A stretch of DNA of 46,424 nt from Planctomycetota bacterium. Lineage in GTDB: Bacteria; Planctomycetota; Phycisphaerae; Phycisphaerales; SM1A02. This document shows positions 7,788-15,085 of this stretch, piece by piece; the first letter of the stretch is position 1; every line of letters begins with the position of its first letter. The notes below the pieces were generated by a model, which searched no databases, was not told the DNA's origin, and saw only the letters and a program-made list of their open reading frames with translations. The DNA lies in contig RFON01000019.1 in assembly GCA_009926625.1 (NCBI GenBank), positions 1-46,424 on the forward strand. The letters are read 5' to 3'. The translations under genes were made by a program, and so were the position numbers.

Positions 7788-8339
7788 ATGCTGTCCATTT
7801 CGCTTCGCCGTGGCGCTCGTTCGCCTGCGCTGTCCATCGCACTTGCCGCGCTCGCTTCACTCCCCGCTTCCGCGGGCTTCGTATCGACAACCGAAGTCGG
7901 CACGGGAACCCGTCAGGCCACCGTTCAGATCGATCAGGACGATGGCGACTCGTATCTCTTCCTTGTGCGGTTCGGGTCGGACTCCTTCACCAGTTGGGAC
8001 GCGCTGCTCACGATCGACGCGCAACTCGACTCGTTCGCGTTGGAGTTCCAGACCTACTCGTTCGGCGTCTTTCTCACGGGCATCACCATCGACGGTGACC
8101 GTGACTTCGGCACGGGCGACCTGTGGCCCATCCCCAACTACTGGCAGTTCTGGATCGACAACGGCTCCGAGTGGGAGGCGTCGATGGTTGGCGCACAGGC
8201 GCGCGTGCTTGCATCTGGTGACGCGGATGCATGGGTGTTCGGTTCAAACGCGCCGCCGCAGCCGATCCCCGCGCCCGCCGCGGCCATCGGCGCACTTCTC
8301 ATGATGGGTGTTTCGCAACGCCGCAGGTGCGTGGGCTGA
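7788..8339 (+). CDS. Secreted, C-terminally sorted protein with transcobalamin-like (DUF4430-type) domain, B12-regulated
   Basis: Protein of 183 residues. The N-terminus is a signal peptide (Arg-rich start, hydrophobic core, cut near ASA before GFVST). The C-terminus has a short Pro-rich motif PIPAPAA, a hydrophobic stretch and a final RRRC cluster, the layout of PEP-CTERM/exosortase-type sorting tails. The middle (about residues 40-150) reads WDALLTIDA ... TYSFGVFLTGI ... NYWQFWIDNGSEW ... ASGDADAWVFG. This order of motifs resembles the transcobalamin/intrinsic-factor beta domain and bacterial DUF4430 proteins. I recognise the pattern but could not align it. With a cobalamin riboswitch directly upstream, a surface B12- or corrinoid-binding protein is a reasonable inference. 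It is the only gene after the riboswitch; the next gene is convergent, 10 nt away. Confidence 0.75.
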   Translation: MLSISLRRGARSPALSIALAALASLPASAGFVSTTEVGTGTRQATVQIDQDDGDSYLFLVRFGSDSFTSWDALLTIDAQLDSFALEFQTYSFGVFLTGITIDGDRDFGTGDLWPIPNYWQFWIDNGSEWEASMVGAQARVLASGDADAWVFGSNAPPQPIPAPAAAIGALLMMGVSQRRRCVG

Positions 8340-8349
8340 CGAACTCGCG

Positions 8350-8949
8350 TCATCCCTTGACCTGCAGCTTGTCGAGCACGCTGTCGACGAGTCCGTACTC
8401 GAGCATCTCAGGGGCACTCAGCCACTTGTTTCGCTCGCAGTCATCGGCGATGCGTTCCTTGGTCTGACCAGTCTGCGATGCATAGATGCGGTAGATCTGC
8501 TCGCGCAGGCGGAGGATGTGTCGCGCCTCGATCTCAAGATCGGTCGCCTGCCCCTCGAGCACGCCACCGAGCAGTGGTTGATGCATCAGGTTTTCCGCGT
8601 TGGGCAGCGCAAAGCGGCGCCCCTTGGTGCCGCAGCACGCGATCACGCTTCCCATGCTGGCGGCCTGACCAACGATGTAGGTCGCGACGGGACAGGGCAG
8701 GAAGCGCATCGTGTCCACGATGCCAAGACCAGCGGTCACGCTGCCGCCTGGACTGTTCACATACAGCGAGACTTCCGCCTTGGGATTGTCGTTCGCCAGG
8801 TACAGCAACTGCGCGACGATAAGGTTCGCCATGCCGTCGCTCACCTGTCCGCCGACGAACACGATTCGGTCGTTCAACAGGCGGGAATAGATGTCGTATG
8901 CGCGCTCGCCGCGGCCAGTCTTCTCGATGACGATGGGAATGATGCTCAT
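8350..8949 (-). CDS. clpP: ATP-dependent Clp protease proteolytic subunit (third in cluster)
   Basis: ClpP serine peptidase of 199 residues, the usual length. The catalytic triad is visible: Ser in GQAASMGS, His in NLMHQPLLGG, Asp in DDCERN. The oxyanion strand is NSPGGSV. ClpP subunits form a tetradecameric chamber that degrades proteins delivered by ClpX, ClpA or ClpC. The start codon overlaps the stop of the upstream clpP-like gene by 4 nt (ATGA), so the two are translationally coupled and may form a mixed-ring protease. No Clp ATPase gene is in the window. Confidence 0.95.
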   Translation of the reverse strand: MSIIPIVIEKTGRGERAYDIYSRLLNDRIVFVGGQVSDGMANLIVAQLLYLANDNPKAEVSLYVNSPGGSVTAGLGIVDTMRFLPCPVATYIVGQAASMGSVIACCGTKGRRFALPNAENLMHQPLLGGVLEGQATDLEIEARHILRLREQIYRIYASQTGQTKERIADDCERNKWLSAPEMLEYGLVDSVLDKLQVKG

Positions 8950-9584
8950 GTTTCGGTCCTTGGTGTGCGGGAAGTCGGGAGCCGGTCGATGATGCGGTCG
9001 ATCAGCCCGTAGGCCAGCATCTCGCCTGCATCAAGCCACAGGTCGCGGTCGCAGTCGCGCGCAACCTGATCGACGCTCTTGCCGGTCGCTGCCGAGTACA
9101 GACGATTGCACTGCTCTTCAAGGCGCAGCATGCGGCGCGCTTCGATCTCCAGGTCCGTCGCCTGGCCTTCGATCGCGCCAACATAACGCCCTTGATGCAT
9201 GAGGTTCCACGCATGCGGCAGCGCGAAGCGTTGTCCCTTGCTGCCGCAGCAGGCGATCACGCTCATCATGCTCGGCGCAGAGCCGACGATGTAGGTGGCA
9301 ATGGGGCAGGGCACGGCCTGCATCGTGTCGATGATCGCCAGTCCATCGCTCACGCTGCCTCCCTGACCATTGATGTAGAGATGGACTGGGGCGGTCGGTT
9401 GATCGTTGGCCAGGTACAGCAATTGTGCGACGATGGCGTTCGCCATTTCCTCTTCGACCTCGCCCGAGCACAGCACCACTCGATCCACCAGCAGGCGCGA
9501 CACGATGTCCAGTTCGCGCTCGACTCGCCCCGCGCCATGCAGCACATAGGGGACCAACAGCGGATCGTCTTCCATCAACAGCAT
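8946..9584 (-). CDS. clpP: ClpP-family serine protease (second in cluster)
   Basis: ClpP paralogue of 212 residues. Ser lies in GSAPSMMS (the usual GxAASMG is altered), His in NLMHQGRYVG, Asp in RDCDRD, and the oxyanion segment is NGQGGSVSDG. All three catalytic residues are kept, so it may be active, although the loop around Ser and the N-terminal axial region MLLMEDDPLLVPYVL differ from its neighbours. The frame is open 44 codons further upstream in Arg-rich sequence overlapping the first clpP gene, which looks non-coding. I therefore start at MLLMEDD, 25 nt after the upstream stop; MEDD at 9575 is an alternative. It is coupled to the third gene by a 4-nt overlap. Confidence 0.9.
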   Translation of the reverse strand: MLLMEDDPLLVPYVLHGAGRVERELDIVSRLLVDRVVLCSGEVEEEMANAIVAQLLYLANDQPTAPVHLYINGQGGSVSDGLAIIDTMQAVPCPIATYIVGSAPSMMSVIACCGSKGQRFALPHAWNLMHQGRYVGAIEGQATDLEIEARRMLRLEEQCNRLYSAATGKSVDQVARDCDRDLWLDAGEMLAYGLIDRIIDRLPTSRTPRTET

Positions 9585-9609
9585 GGCGGCACTCCGTCGG
9601 CGCTGGCGT

Positions 9610-10287
9610 TCACTTCTTCGCGCTCTTGTCGGGGAACGACGCGACTTCGTCCACCAATCCGTAGGCCTTCGCCTCCTGCGCGTCGAAGTACTTGTCGCGT
9701 TCGCCGTCCTTCGCAACCTGCTCGACCGCCTGCTTGCAATGACGCGCGATGATCTCGTTCAGCAATCGCTTCGCCTTGATGATCTGGTCCGCCTGGATCT
9801 GGATGTCGGTGGTCTGGCCAGTGACTCCCCCATACGGCTGGTGGATCATGACCTTCGCGTGCGGCAGGATCGTGCGCTTGCCCGCTTGGCCCGCGCAGAG
9901 CAACACGGCGCCGCCGGAGTACGCGCGCCCGATGCAAGTCGTCGCCACTTCGCTGCTGATGAACTGCATCGTGTCGTAGATGGCGAGCGTGTCATCCACC
10001 GCACCACCCGGACTATTGATGTAGAAGTTGATGTCCTGCCCGCGCTTTTGGTTCTCGAGGTAGAGCATCTGCATCATCACACGCGCCGCGGATGCATGAT
10101 TGATCTCGCCCACGAGGAACACGACCCGGTTCTCCAGCAGCAGTTCATCGATCGTCATCTCGCGGGTGCGCTGGTAACTGGTGCCGATGCGCGGCAGCGG
10201 GGGAACGCCCGCAACTGCGAGGTGGGCGGGGCTCGCGGGCAGTTCGCCGAGCGCGCCGAGACCGTACGGATCAGAAGTGATCTGCAT
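9610..10287 (-). CDS. clpP: ClpP-family serine protease (first in cluster)
   Basis: ClpP paralogue of 225 residues with a longer N-terminus (MQITSDPYGLGALGELPAS). Ser is in GRAYSGGAVLL, His in VMIHQPYGG, Asp in DGERDK, and the oxyanion strand is NSPGGAVDD. The Ser context AYSGG differs from the AASMG of typical ClpP and resembles the divergent ClpP paralogues of cyanobacteria and planctomycetes. It heads a three-gene clpP operon and is divergent from holA, with 46 nt between the two start codons. The frame continues upstream into holA on the other strand, so the first Met after the TATCCT hexamer is the likely start. Confidence 0.92.
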   Translation of the reverse strand: MQITSDPYGLGALGELPASPAHLAVAGVPPLPRIGTSYQRTREMTIDELLLENRVVFLVGEINHASAARVMMQMLYLENQKRGQDINFYINSPGGAVDDTLAIYDTMQFISSEVATTCIGRAYSGGAVLLCAGQAGKRTILPHAKVMIHQPYGGVTGQTTDIQIQADQIIKAKRLLNEIIARHCKQAVEQVAKDGERDKYFDAQEAKAYGLVDEVASFPDKSAKK

Positions 10288-10297
10288 AAGGGCGGCA

Positions 10298-10303
10298 AGG
10301 ATA
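10298..10303 (-). promoter_or_regulatory. Putative -10 hexamer for the clpP operon
   Basis: TATCCT on the minus strand, 10 nt before the ATG at 10287. Confidence 0.4.
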
Positions 10304-10318
10304 GGGCAATTGCGAAGG

Positions 10319-10324
10319 TACGCT
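10319..10324 (+). promoter_or_regulatory. Putative -10 hexamer for holA
   Basis: TACGCT, 9 nt before the ATG at 10334. It lies 15 nt from the divergent clpP hexamer, so the two promoters share one 46-nt gap. Confidence 0.35.
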
Positions 10325-10333
10325 CGGGGCGCG

Positions 10334-11335
10334 ATGGCCCTTCGCGGACCCGATGCATCCCACCGAATTGTCGTGCTGCACGGGAAGGACTCATTTCTGC
10401 GTGTGGAGTGGTCGCAGCGACTGCGCACTGCGCTTGAGGGATCCCATGGGAGGGTCGAGGAGTTTCAGTTCGACGGTGCCAGCACGCCATTGGCGGTCGT
10501 GCTGGACGAACTGCGCTCCTACGGCTTGATGTCCACCCACAAACTGGTGACCGTCGACAACGCCGATGCGTTCTTCGCGGCGGAGGAACGGCGGCGCGCG
10601 ATGGAGCGGTACGCGGAGAACCCGATGCGCGAGGCGACGCTCCTGCTCCGCGCTCATGCCTGGCGCCCAGGCAACTTTGACAAACTCGTGGCCGCGGTCG
10701 GAATCGTCCTGAAGTGCGATCCCCCGGGTGACGCCGAGGCGATCCGTTGGTGCGTCGGACGCTGCACCAAGCAGCATGGACTACAGATCGACCCCGAAGC
10801 GGCTGAGTTGTTGGTCGAACGGGTTGGCAGCGATCTTGCCCGCCTCGACTCTGAACTGGCCAAGTTGGCGGTTGCTGCGCTGTCTGGCGGCGATCAGCGG
10901 ATCGGGCGCCCGCTCGTCAAGGACATGGTGGGCGCCAGCAGGGAAGACCAGGCTTGGGAGGTTCAGGGGGCGCTCCTTGGCGGTAGTGCGGGTGCCGCAG
11001 CGCAGCGGGTCTGCGACCTGATTCGCGTGTCGAAGGCCCCCGAAGTGATGCTGTCTTGGGCTGTCATTGACCTGCTCCGCAAGGTGCACGCGGCGGCGGT
11101 GCTTGCGGCTCGGGGGCACGGAGATGGGCAGATTGCTCGGGAAATCAAGCTGTGGGGTGATTCGACCGCCCCCATTCTGCGCATAGCTCGACGAGTGGGG
11201 GTGGTGCGTTCAGCCGCACTGCTGCACGAGGCGTTGGGTACGGACTGGAGCATGAAGTCGGGAGGGGCTCCTGACCCTGAGCGCGCACTGCTTGGGATCT
11301 GTTCTCGAGTAGCGGGTGAGTTCCGAGCTACCTAA
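10334..11335 (+). CDS. holA: DNA polymerase III delta subunit (clamp loader)
   Basis: Protein of 333 residues, normal for HolA. The N-terminal domain begins HRIVVLHGKDSFLRVEWSQRL, the usual G-x-D/E-x-F-L opening of delta subunits, followed by an AAA+-like fold without a working P-loop. The helical segment DPEAAELLVERVGSDLARLDSELAKL is a hallmark of the family, and the C-terminal collar domain follows (about residues 210-330). Delta opens the beta sliding clamp during clamp loading on DNA. The frame extends 51 codons upstream into sequence antisense to clpP; the Met at 10334 starts just after the TACGCT hexamer. Followed by a 375-nt non-coding stretch. Confidence 0.85.
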   Translation: MALRGPDASHRIVVLHGKDSFLRVEWSQRLRTALEGSHGRVEEFQFDGASTPLAVVLDELRSYGLMSTHKLVTVDNADAFFAAEERRRAMERYAENPMREATLLLRAHAWRPGNFDKLVAAVGIVLKCDPPGDAEAIRWCVGRCTKQHGLQIDPEAAELLVERVGSDLARLDSELAKLAVAALSGGDQRIGRPLVKDMVGASREDQAWEVQGALLGGSAGAAAQRVCDLIRVSKAPEVMLSWAVIDLLRKVHAAAVLAARGHGDGQIAREIKLWGDSTAPILRIARRVGVVRSAALLHEALGTDWSMKSGGAPDPERALLGICSRVAGEFRAT

Positions 11336-11521
11336 GGCGCCAATCTTGCATCTAGCCTCGGCAGCCAAGTCCGCCTCTCGACTGCACTGGATGAGCCCCC
11401 CGCCGAAGCCGTAGGACAAACTCCCCGAACCAATTTTGCCGCCCGATAATAAAAACAAATTCCCGCCAACGCGTTTTTTGCGCAGAAAAACGGGCAGCAA
11501 TGCACGATGGCACTTGTCAAG
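11336..11521. other. Non-coding stretch after holA with imperfect hairpin
   Basis: No convincing gene. It contains an AT-rich block (about 11440-11495) unlike its surroundings. TTGC-GCCCG near 11435 can pair with CGGGC-GCAA near 11500 with single-base bulges, and CGTTTTT can pair with AAAAACG inside. This could be the holA terminator or an upstream AT-rich activator of the porin promoter. Confidence 0.35.
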
Positions 11522-11550
11522 TGGACACAATGCCCGAGCGCCACTATAGT
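11522..11550 (+). promoter_or_regulatory. Sigma70-type promoter of the first porin gene
   Basis: TGGACA (11522-11527) and TATAGT (11545-11550) are separated by exactly 17 nt, downstream of an AT-rich block. The predicted transcript has a leader of about 150 nt before the ATG at 11711. Confidence 0.6.
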
Positions 11551-11710
11551 CCCGCCTTCAGTTTTCGCCCGTCATCGGTCGATATCTGAAGAACCCGAAT
11601 CGGTCCCCGTCAATGTGGCGGGGCCTTCCGACCTCGGGTGGCAAACACAGGCTTCACCAATCGCGTCTCGTATCAAGAACGGTGAATCCAAATAAGGAGC
11701 ACAAGGAATC

Positions 11711-13252
11711 ATGACTCTTACCAAGTTTGTTGGCATCCTCGCCTCGGGTCTCGCCTTCACGGGCGCAGCCTCGGCGCAGGGCACTGACGCACTGAGCGAA
11801 ATCGCTCAACTCAAGGCTGAGGTCGCTCAGCTCAAGGCACAGAACGGCGACAAGTGGCTCACCGAAGAGCGCGCCGCCGAAATCAAGTCACTCGTGAAGG
11901 ACGTCCTCGCGGACTCCGAGACCCGCAGCAGCCTTCAGGGCACGGGCGCAACGGCTGGCTACAACAACGGGTTCTTCATCAGCAGCGCCGATGGCAATTA
12001 CAAGTTGAATGTCAGCGTGCTCGCGCAGGCCCGCTTCACATGGAATTATCAGCAAGGCAAGAACATCGGAACGGTGCCAGTCGGCTCCACAACTGGTCTG
12101 GCAACCGCGTCCGGAACTGGCAACGGAGTGTCAACCTGGGCGTTCGAGAACCGTCGGACCTCCTTCGGCTTCTCGGGCAATGTGGTTGACCCAAGCTTCA
12201 CCTACGCGATGCGATTGGCTTACAACAGCGCAATCGATCCTTACACCCCGACGGCCAACGCCATGGTTCTCCAGGAAGCCTGGATCAACAAGGACCTCGG
12301 CAACGGCATCGGTGTGAAGATCGGTCAGTTCAAGTCGCCGTTCATGGCTGAGTCGCTGCGCGCCGATGGTGCACAGCTCACCTCCGAGCGCTCAGTGGTT
12401 GATTACTACTTCTCGGGCGGCTTCACCCAAGGCATCATGGTGAGCTACTCACAGGACATGATGCGTGCCATGGGCAGCTACAACAACGGGCCCCGCGCGC
12501 AGAACGGAAACTGGGCGACTGGATCGAACAACAGCATCTCGCTGTCTGGACGCTTTGAGTACAAGGTCATGGGCAGCTGGTCTCAGTTCGACACCGAGTC
12601 GTCGTCCAAGAGCGATGAATCGGGTCTGGTGGTCGGCGCCGCGATCCAGTACTACAACAACCGTGGAGGTTCTGCGGGTACTACCAGCGGCGGATACCTG
12701 CCAGTTGTGAACTCGCCGATTTACGGTGGGACTGTTTTCACTACTGTTGGTCCAGTGGACTTCATCTCGACCGGCGCAATCAACTGGACGGCTGATGCTT
12801 CGTTCAAGTCGGGTGGAATGTCAGCCAACGTAGCATTCGTTGGTGCGAACTATGGGGTTGCGAACTCCGATCCGACGACCGTTCCGCCCACGAGTGCCTT
12901 TGCAGCCCCAGTCACGAACGAGAGTTCGTACGGCATGGTCGTTCAGGGCGGCTATCGGTTCACTGATAGCTTGGAAGCCTTCGGTCGCTGGGAGTGGTAC
13001 AACGTTGCTGGTGGGGCCAACAATGTTGGCAGCCTGACTGGCGGCGATGCGACTGATGTCAACAACATCATCACCGTCGGCGTGAATGTGTATGCGGGAA
13101 GCAACATCAAGTGGTCGACTCAGTACGGCATCTCGCTGTCCGATGTCGGCAACACCTTGGTGAACCTCAACGGCGCTGGCTATCAGGCCGATGCGAACAC
13201 CCAGTCCGCGAACCAGATGAACATCATCACCCAGCTCCAGATCATGTTCTGA
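11711..13252 (+). CDS. OprP/OprO-like outer-membrane porin (first of tandem pair)
   Basis: Protein of 513 residues with a signal peptide (cut near ASA before QGTD) and a short heptad coiled coil, DALSEIAQLKAEVAQLKAQ. A conserved segment follows, WLTEERAAEIKSLVKDVLADSETRSSL, then a long beta-strand region with alternating polar and aromatic residues. It ends LQIMF; the terminal Phe is the usual outer-membrane barrel signal. This layout fits the phosphate-selective porin O/P family. The N-terminal coil probably forms a trimeric stalk or contacts the cell wall. An AAGGAG ribosome binding site lies 11 nt before the ATG. The gene has its own promoter and a strong terminator. Its substrate cannot be deduced; no phosphate genes are nearby. 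Confidence 0.87.
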   Translation: MTLTKFVGILASGLAFTGAASAQGTDALSEIAQLKAEVAQLKAQNGDKWLTEERAAEIKSLVKDVLADSETRSSLQGTGATAGYNNGFFISSADGNYKLNVSVLAQARFTWNYQQGKNIGTVPVGSTTGLATASGTGNGVSTWAFENRRTSFGFSGNVVDPSFTYAMRLAYNSAIDPYTPTANAMVLQEAWINKDLGNGIGVKIGQFKSPFMAESLRADGAQLTSERSVVDYYFSGGFTQGIMVSYSQDMMRAMGSYNNGPRAQNGNWATGSNNSISLSGRFEYKVMGSWSQFDTESSSKSDESGLVVGAAIQYYNNRGGSAGTTSGGYLPVVNSPIYGGTVFTTVGPVDFISTGAINWTADASFKSGGMSANVAFVGANYGVANSDPTTVPPTSAFAAPVTNESSYGMVVQGGYRFTDSLEAFGRWEWYNVAGGANNVGSLTGGDATDVNNIITVGVNVYAGSNIKWSTQYGISLSDVGNTLVNLNGAGYQADANTQSANQMNIITQLQIMF

Positions 13253-13333
13253 GTTGGCGGTTCTCAAGACTGCTTGTGCAGTTGTTTGACTGTTGCCCGA
13301 GGCGACCCTCAGGCAACTTGATAGAGACGCAAG

Positions 13334-13362
13334 GGGCCAGTCCGAAAGGACTGGCCCTTTTT
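13334..13362 (+). terminator. Strong intrinsic terminator of the first porin gene
   Basis: A perfect 10-bp stem GGGCCAGTCC/GGACTGGCCC with a GAAA tetraloop is followed by TTTTT, 81 nt after the stop codon. It separates the two porin genes. Confidence 0.93.
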
Positions 13363-13425
13363 CGTGACAGGGCCTTTTTTGGCCCGACCTCACTACTTCC
13401 TTCCGCCAAGGGTGAAGCGTTCGGC

Positions 13426-13431
13426 TAGCCT
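13426..13431 (+). promoter_or_regulatory. Putative -10 hexamer for the second porin
   Basis: TAGCCT, 14 nt before the ATG at 13446, giving at most a very short leader. No -35 seen. Confidence 0.35.
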
Positions 13432-13445
13432 TGCCGATACTTGTG

Positions 13446-15059
13446 ATGATGTCAGTACGGACAGCCATCTTGCTGCCCCTCGTGGCGGCTTCTGCGTTTG
13501 GTCAGGACTCGGCGACTGTCGACCAGTCGAGCCGCCAGATGGATGACATGGCTCGGCGGCTCGAAGCCCTCGAGCGACGGAATGCCGAGCTGCAGAGTCA
13601 GGTCACGGAACTGCGCGCGCAAACGGGCGAGCAATGGTTGACGGAGGAGCGCGCCGCAGAGGTTCGGTCGCTCGTGCAGGACATCCTGGCTGACAGCGCA
13701 ACCCGCACATCGCTCCAGTCCACTTCCGCAACGGCGGGCTGGGACAACGGGTTCTTCATCGCCAGCGCTGACAATCGCTTTCGGCTGAATGTTGGCGGTC
13801 TGATTCAGGCGCGATTCGTATGGAGTGCGCTTGGCAGCACCTATGTTGCGCCGTCTCGACTGACCAATCCAGTCCGCTTCGACACTGTCCAGAACCAGTA
13901 TGGATTCGATGTGCAGAATGTCGAGCTTTGGGGCAGTGGCCACATTCTGTCGCCTGACATTCAATACATGGTCAAGGCGCTCGTATCGCAGAACCAGGAT
14001 GTGGGGGTTCAAATGGTGGGCAACGGCGCGAATCAGACTTCGCCACAGCCATCGCTTGTTTCGGGATCCAACTCCGGCAACTTCCAACTGCTCGATGCGT
14101 GGGTCCGCCTGAACCTGACCGATGAGTGGTCGTTCCGCATGGGACAGTTCCGTGCGCCGTATGGCCGCGAGTTCCTGGTGCTTGAGCAGTATCAGATGGC
14201 GGTCGATCGATCGCTGGTGTCGCTGCACTACGGGATGGGCTACACGCAGGGCATCGAACTCGAGTACCTCAGCAACGAGGCGCGCTGGCGCATCTCATTG
14301 AACGATGGCGGCACCGACAACATTGTTGCGCCCGCGCAGGTGGTAGGGTCGCAGCCGCTGAACTCGCCGTGGGACGCGCAGACGGTCAGCTTCGGCGTCA
14401 CCACCCGATTCGACTGGAAGGGCGAGGGCAGCTGGTCGCAATTCGATCAGTTCACGAGCCCCGAAGGCACGGAACAGGGTTGGCTGGTGGGTGTTGCGTT
14501 GAATGCGCAGTCCACGAAGCCCGAAACCGGGAACCCAATTCCACCCGCCGCGACGGGGGAGATTTCCCACTCGAACACATGGCTCGGTGTCACGGCCGAT
14601 GCAACCTTCCAGTTTGGAGGTGCGTCGCTGTTCGCAAGCGTCTACTACAACTATGTGACCTCGAACGCCGCGTACTTCGTGCAGAATGTGTCGGGAACCA
14701 CTTCGTCGAATGCCGGCAATGTGAACGCACTTGGGTTTGTGGTGCAGCCATCGGTGTACTTGGCGCCAAAGTGGGAGGCGTTCAGTCGCTACGAGTACAT
14801 GCACACCACAGCGTCTCAGTCGGGCAACTCGCCCATCATCGACAGCTTGCTTGGCAACTATCTCTTTCAGCAGCGACACATGTCCTTGCTGACCACGGGG
14901 TTCAACTACTACATCGATGGACAGGACCTGAAGTTCACAACGGACTTCGGCGTTGCGTTCAACCCCGTGTACCCCTCCTACGCGGCGCCTGAAACCGGTT
15001 GGCGCGCTTCAGGCGGCGACGAGTTTGTGCTCCGCGCGCAACTGCAGTTGATGTTCTAG
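13446..15059 (+). CDS. OprP/OprO-like outer-membrane porin (second of tandem pair)
   Basis: Protein of about 537 residues and a paralogue of the upstream porin. It shares the signal peptide (cut after AFG before QDS), a heptad coil MARRLEALERRNAELQSQV, the segment WLTEERAAEVRSLVQDILADS, the block GWDNGFFIASADNRFRLNV, and the C-terminus LQLMF. The barrel region has diverged strongly, so the two probably pass different solutes or are expressed under different conditions. I start at MMSVRTAILL; 13449 is equally possible, and a TTG at 13431 overlaps the promoter hexamer. There is no Shine-Dalgarno sequence, unlike the first porin. Downstream, purL starts 26 nt after the stop. Confidence 0.87.
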   Translation: MMSVRTAILLPLVAASAFGQDSATVDQSSRQMDDMARRLEALERRNAELQSQVTELRAQTGEQWLTEERAAEVRSLVQDILADSATRTSLQSTSATAGWDNGFFIASADNRFRLNVGGLIQARFVWSALGSTYVAPSRLTNPVRFDTVQNQYGFDVQNVELWGSGHILSPDIQYMVKALVSQNQDVGVQMVGNGANQTSPQPSLVSGSNSGNFQLLDAWVRLNLTDEWSFRMGQFRAPYGREFLVLEQYQMAVDRSLVSLHYGMGYTQGIELEYLSNEARWRISLNDGGTDNIVAPAQVVGSQPLNSPWDAQTVSFGVTTRFDWKGEGSWSQFDQFTSPEGTEQGWLVGVALNAQSTKPETGNPIPPAATGEISHSNTWLGVTADATFQFGGASLFASVYYNYVTSNAAYFVQNVSGTTSSNAGNVNALGFVVQPSVYLAPKWEAFSRYEYMHTTASQSGNSPIIDSLLGNYLFQQRHMSLLTTGFNYYIDGQDLKFTTDFGVAFNPVYPSYAAPETGWRASGGDEFVLRAQLQLMF

Positions 15060-15073
15060 ACAGCGCGGATCGT

Positions 15074-15079
15074 TAGCAT
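15074..15079 (+). promoter_or_regulatory. Putative -10 hexamer, leaderless type, for purL
   Basis: TAGCAT, 6 nt before the ATG at 15086. Spacing fits transcription starting on the start codon. Confidence 0.45.
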
Positions 15080-15085
15080 TGCCGA

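Noticed and set aside
6548..8098. 516-codon open frame on the plus strand opposite moxR, running into the riboswitch
   Set aside because: It is antisense to a clear AAA+ gene, has no recognisable domain, and crosses the riboswitch and the signal peptide of another gene. Long antisense frames are expected at this GC content.
11340..11430. tRNA-like look on the minus strand; a translated frame there reads SSAVERRTWLP, recalling peptides encoded by tRNA genes
   Set aside because: No seven-base acceptor stem, proper anticodon loop or TTCRA T-loop could be drawn. A covariance search (tRNAscan-SE) would settle it.
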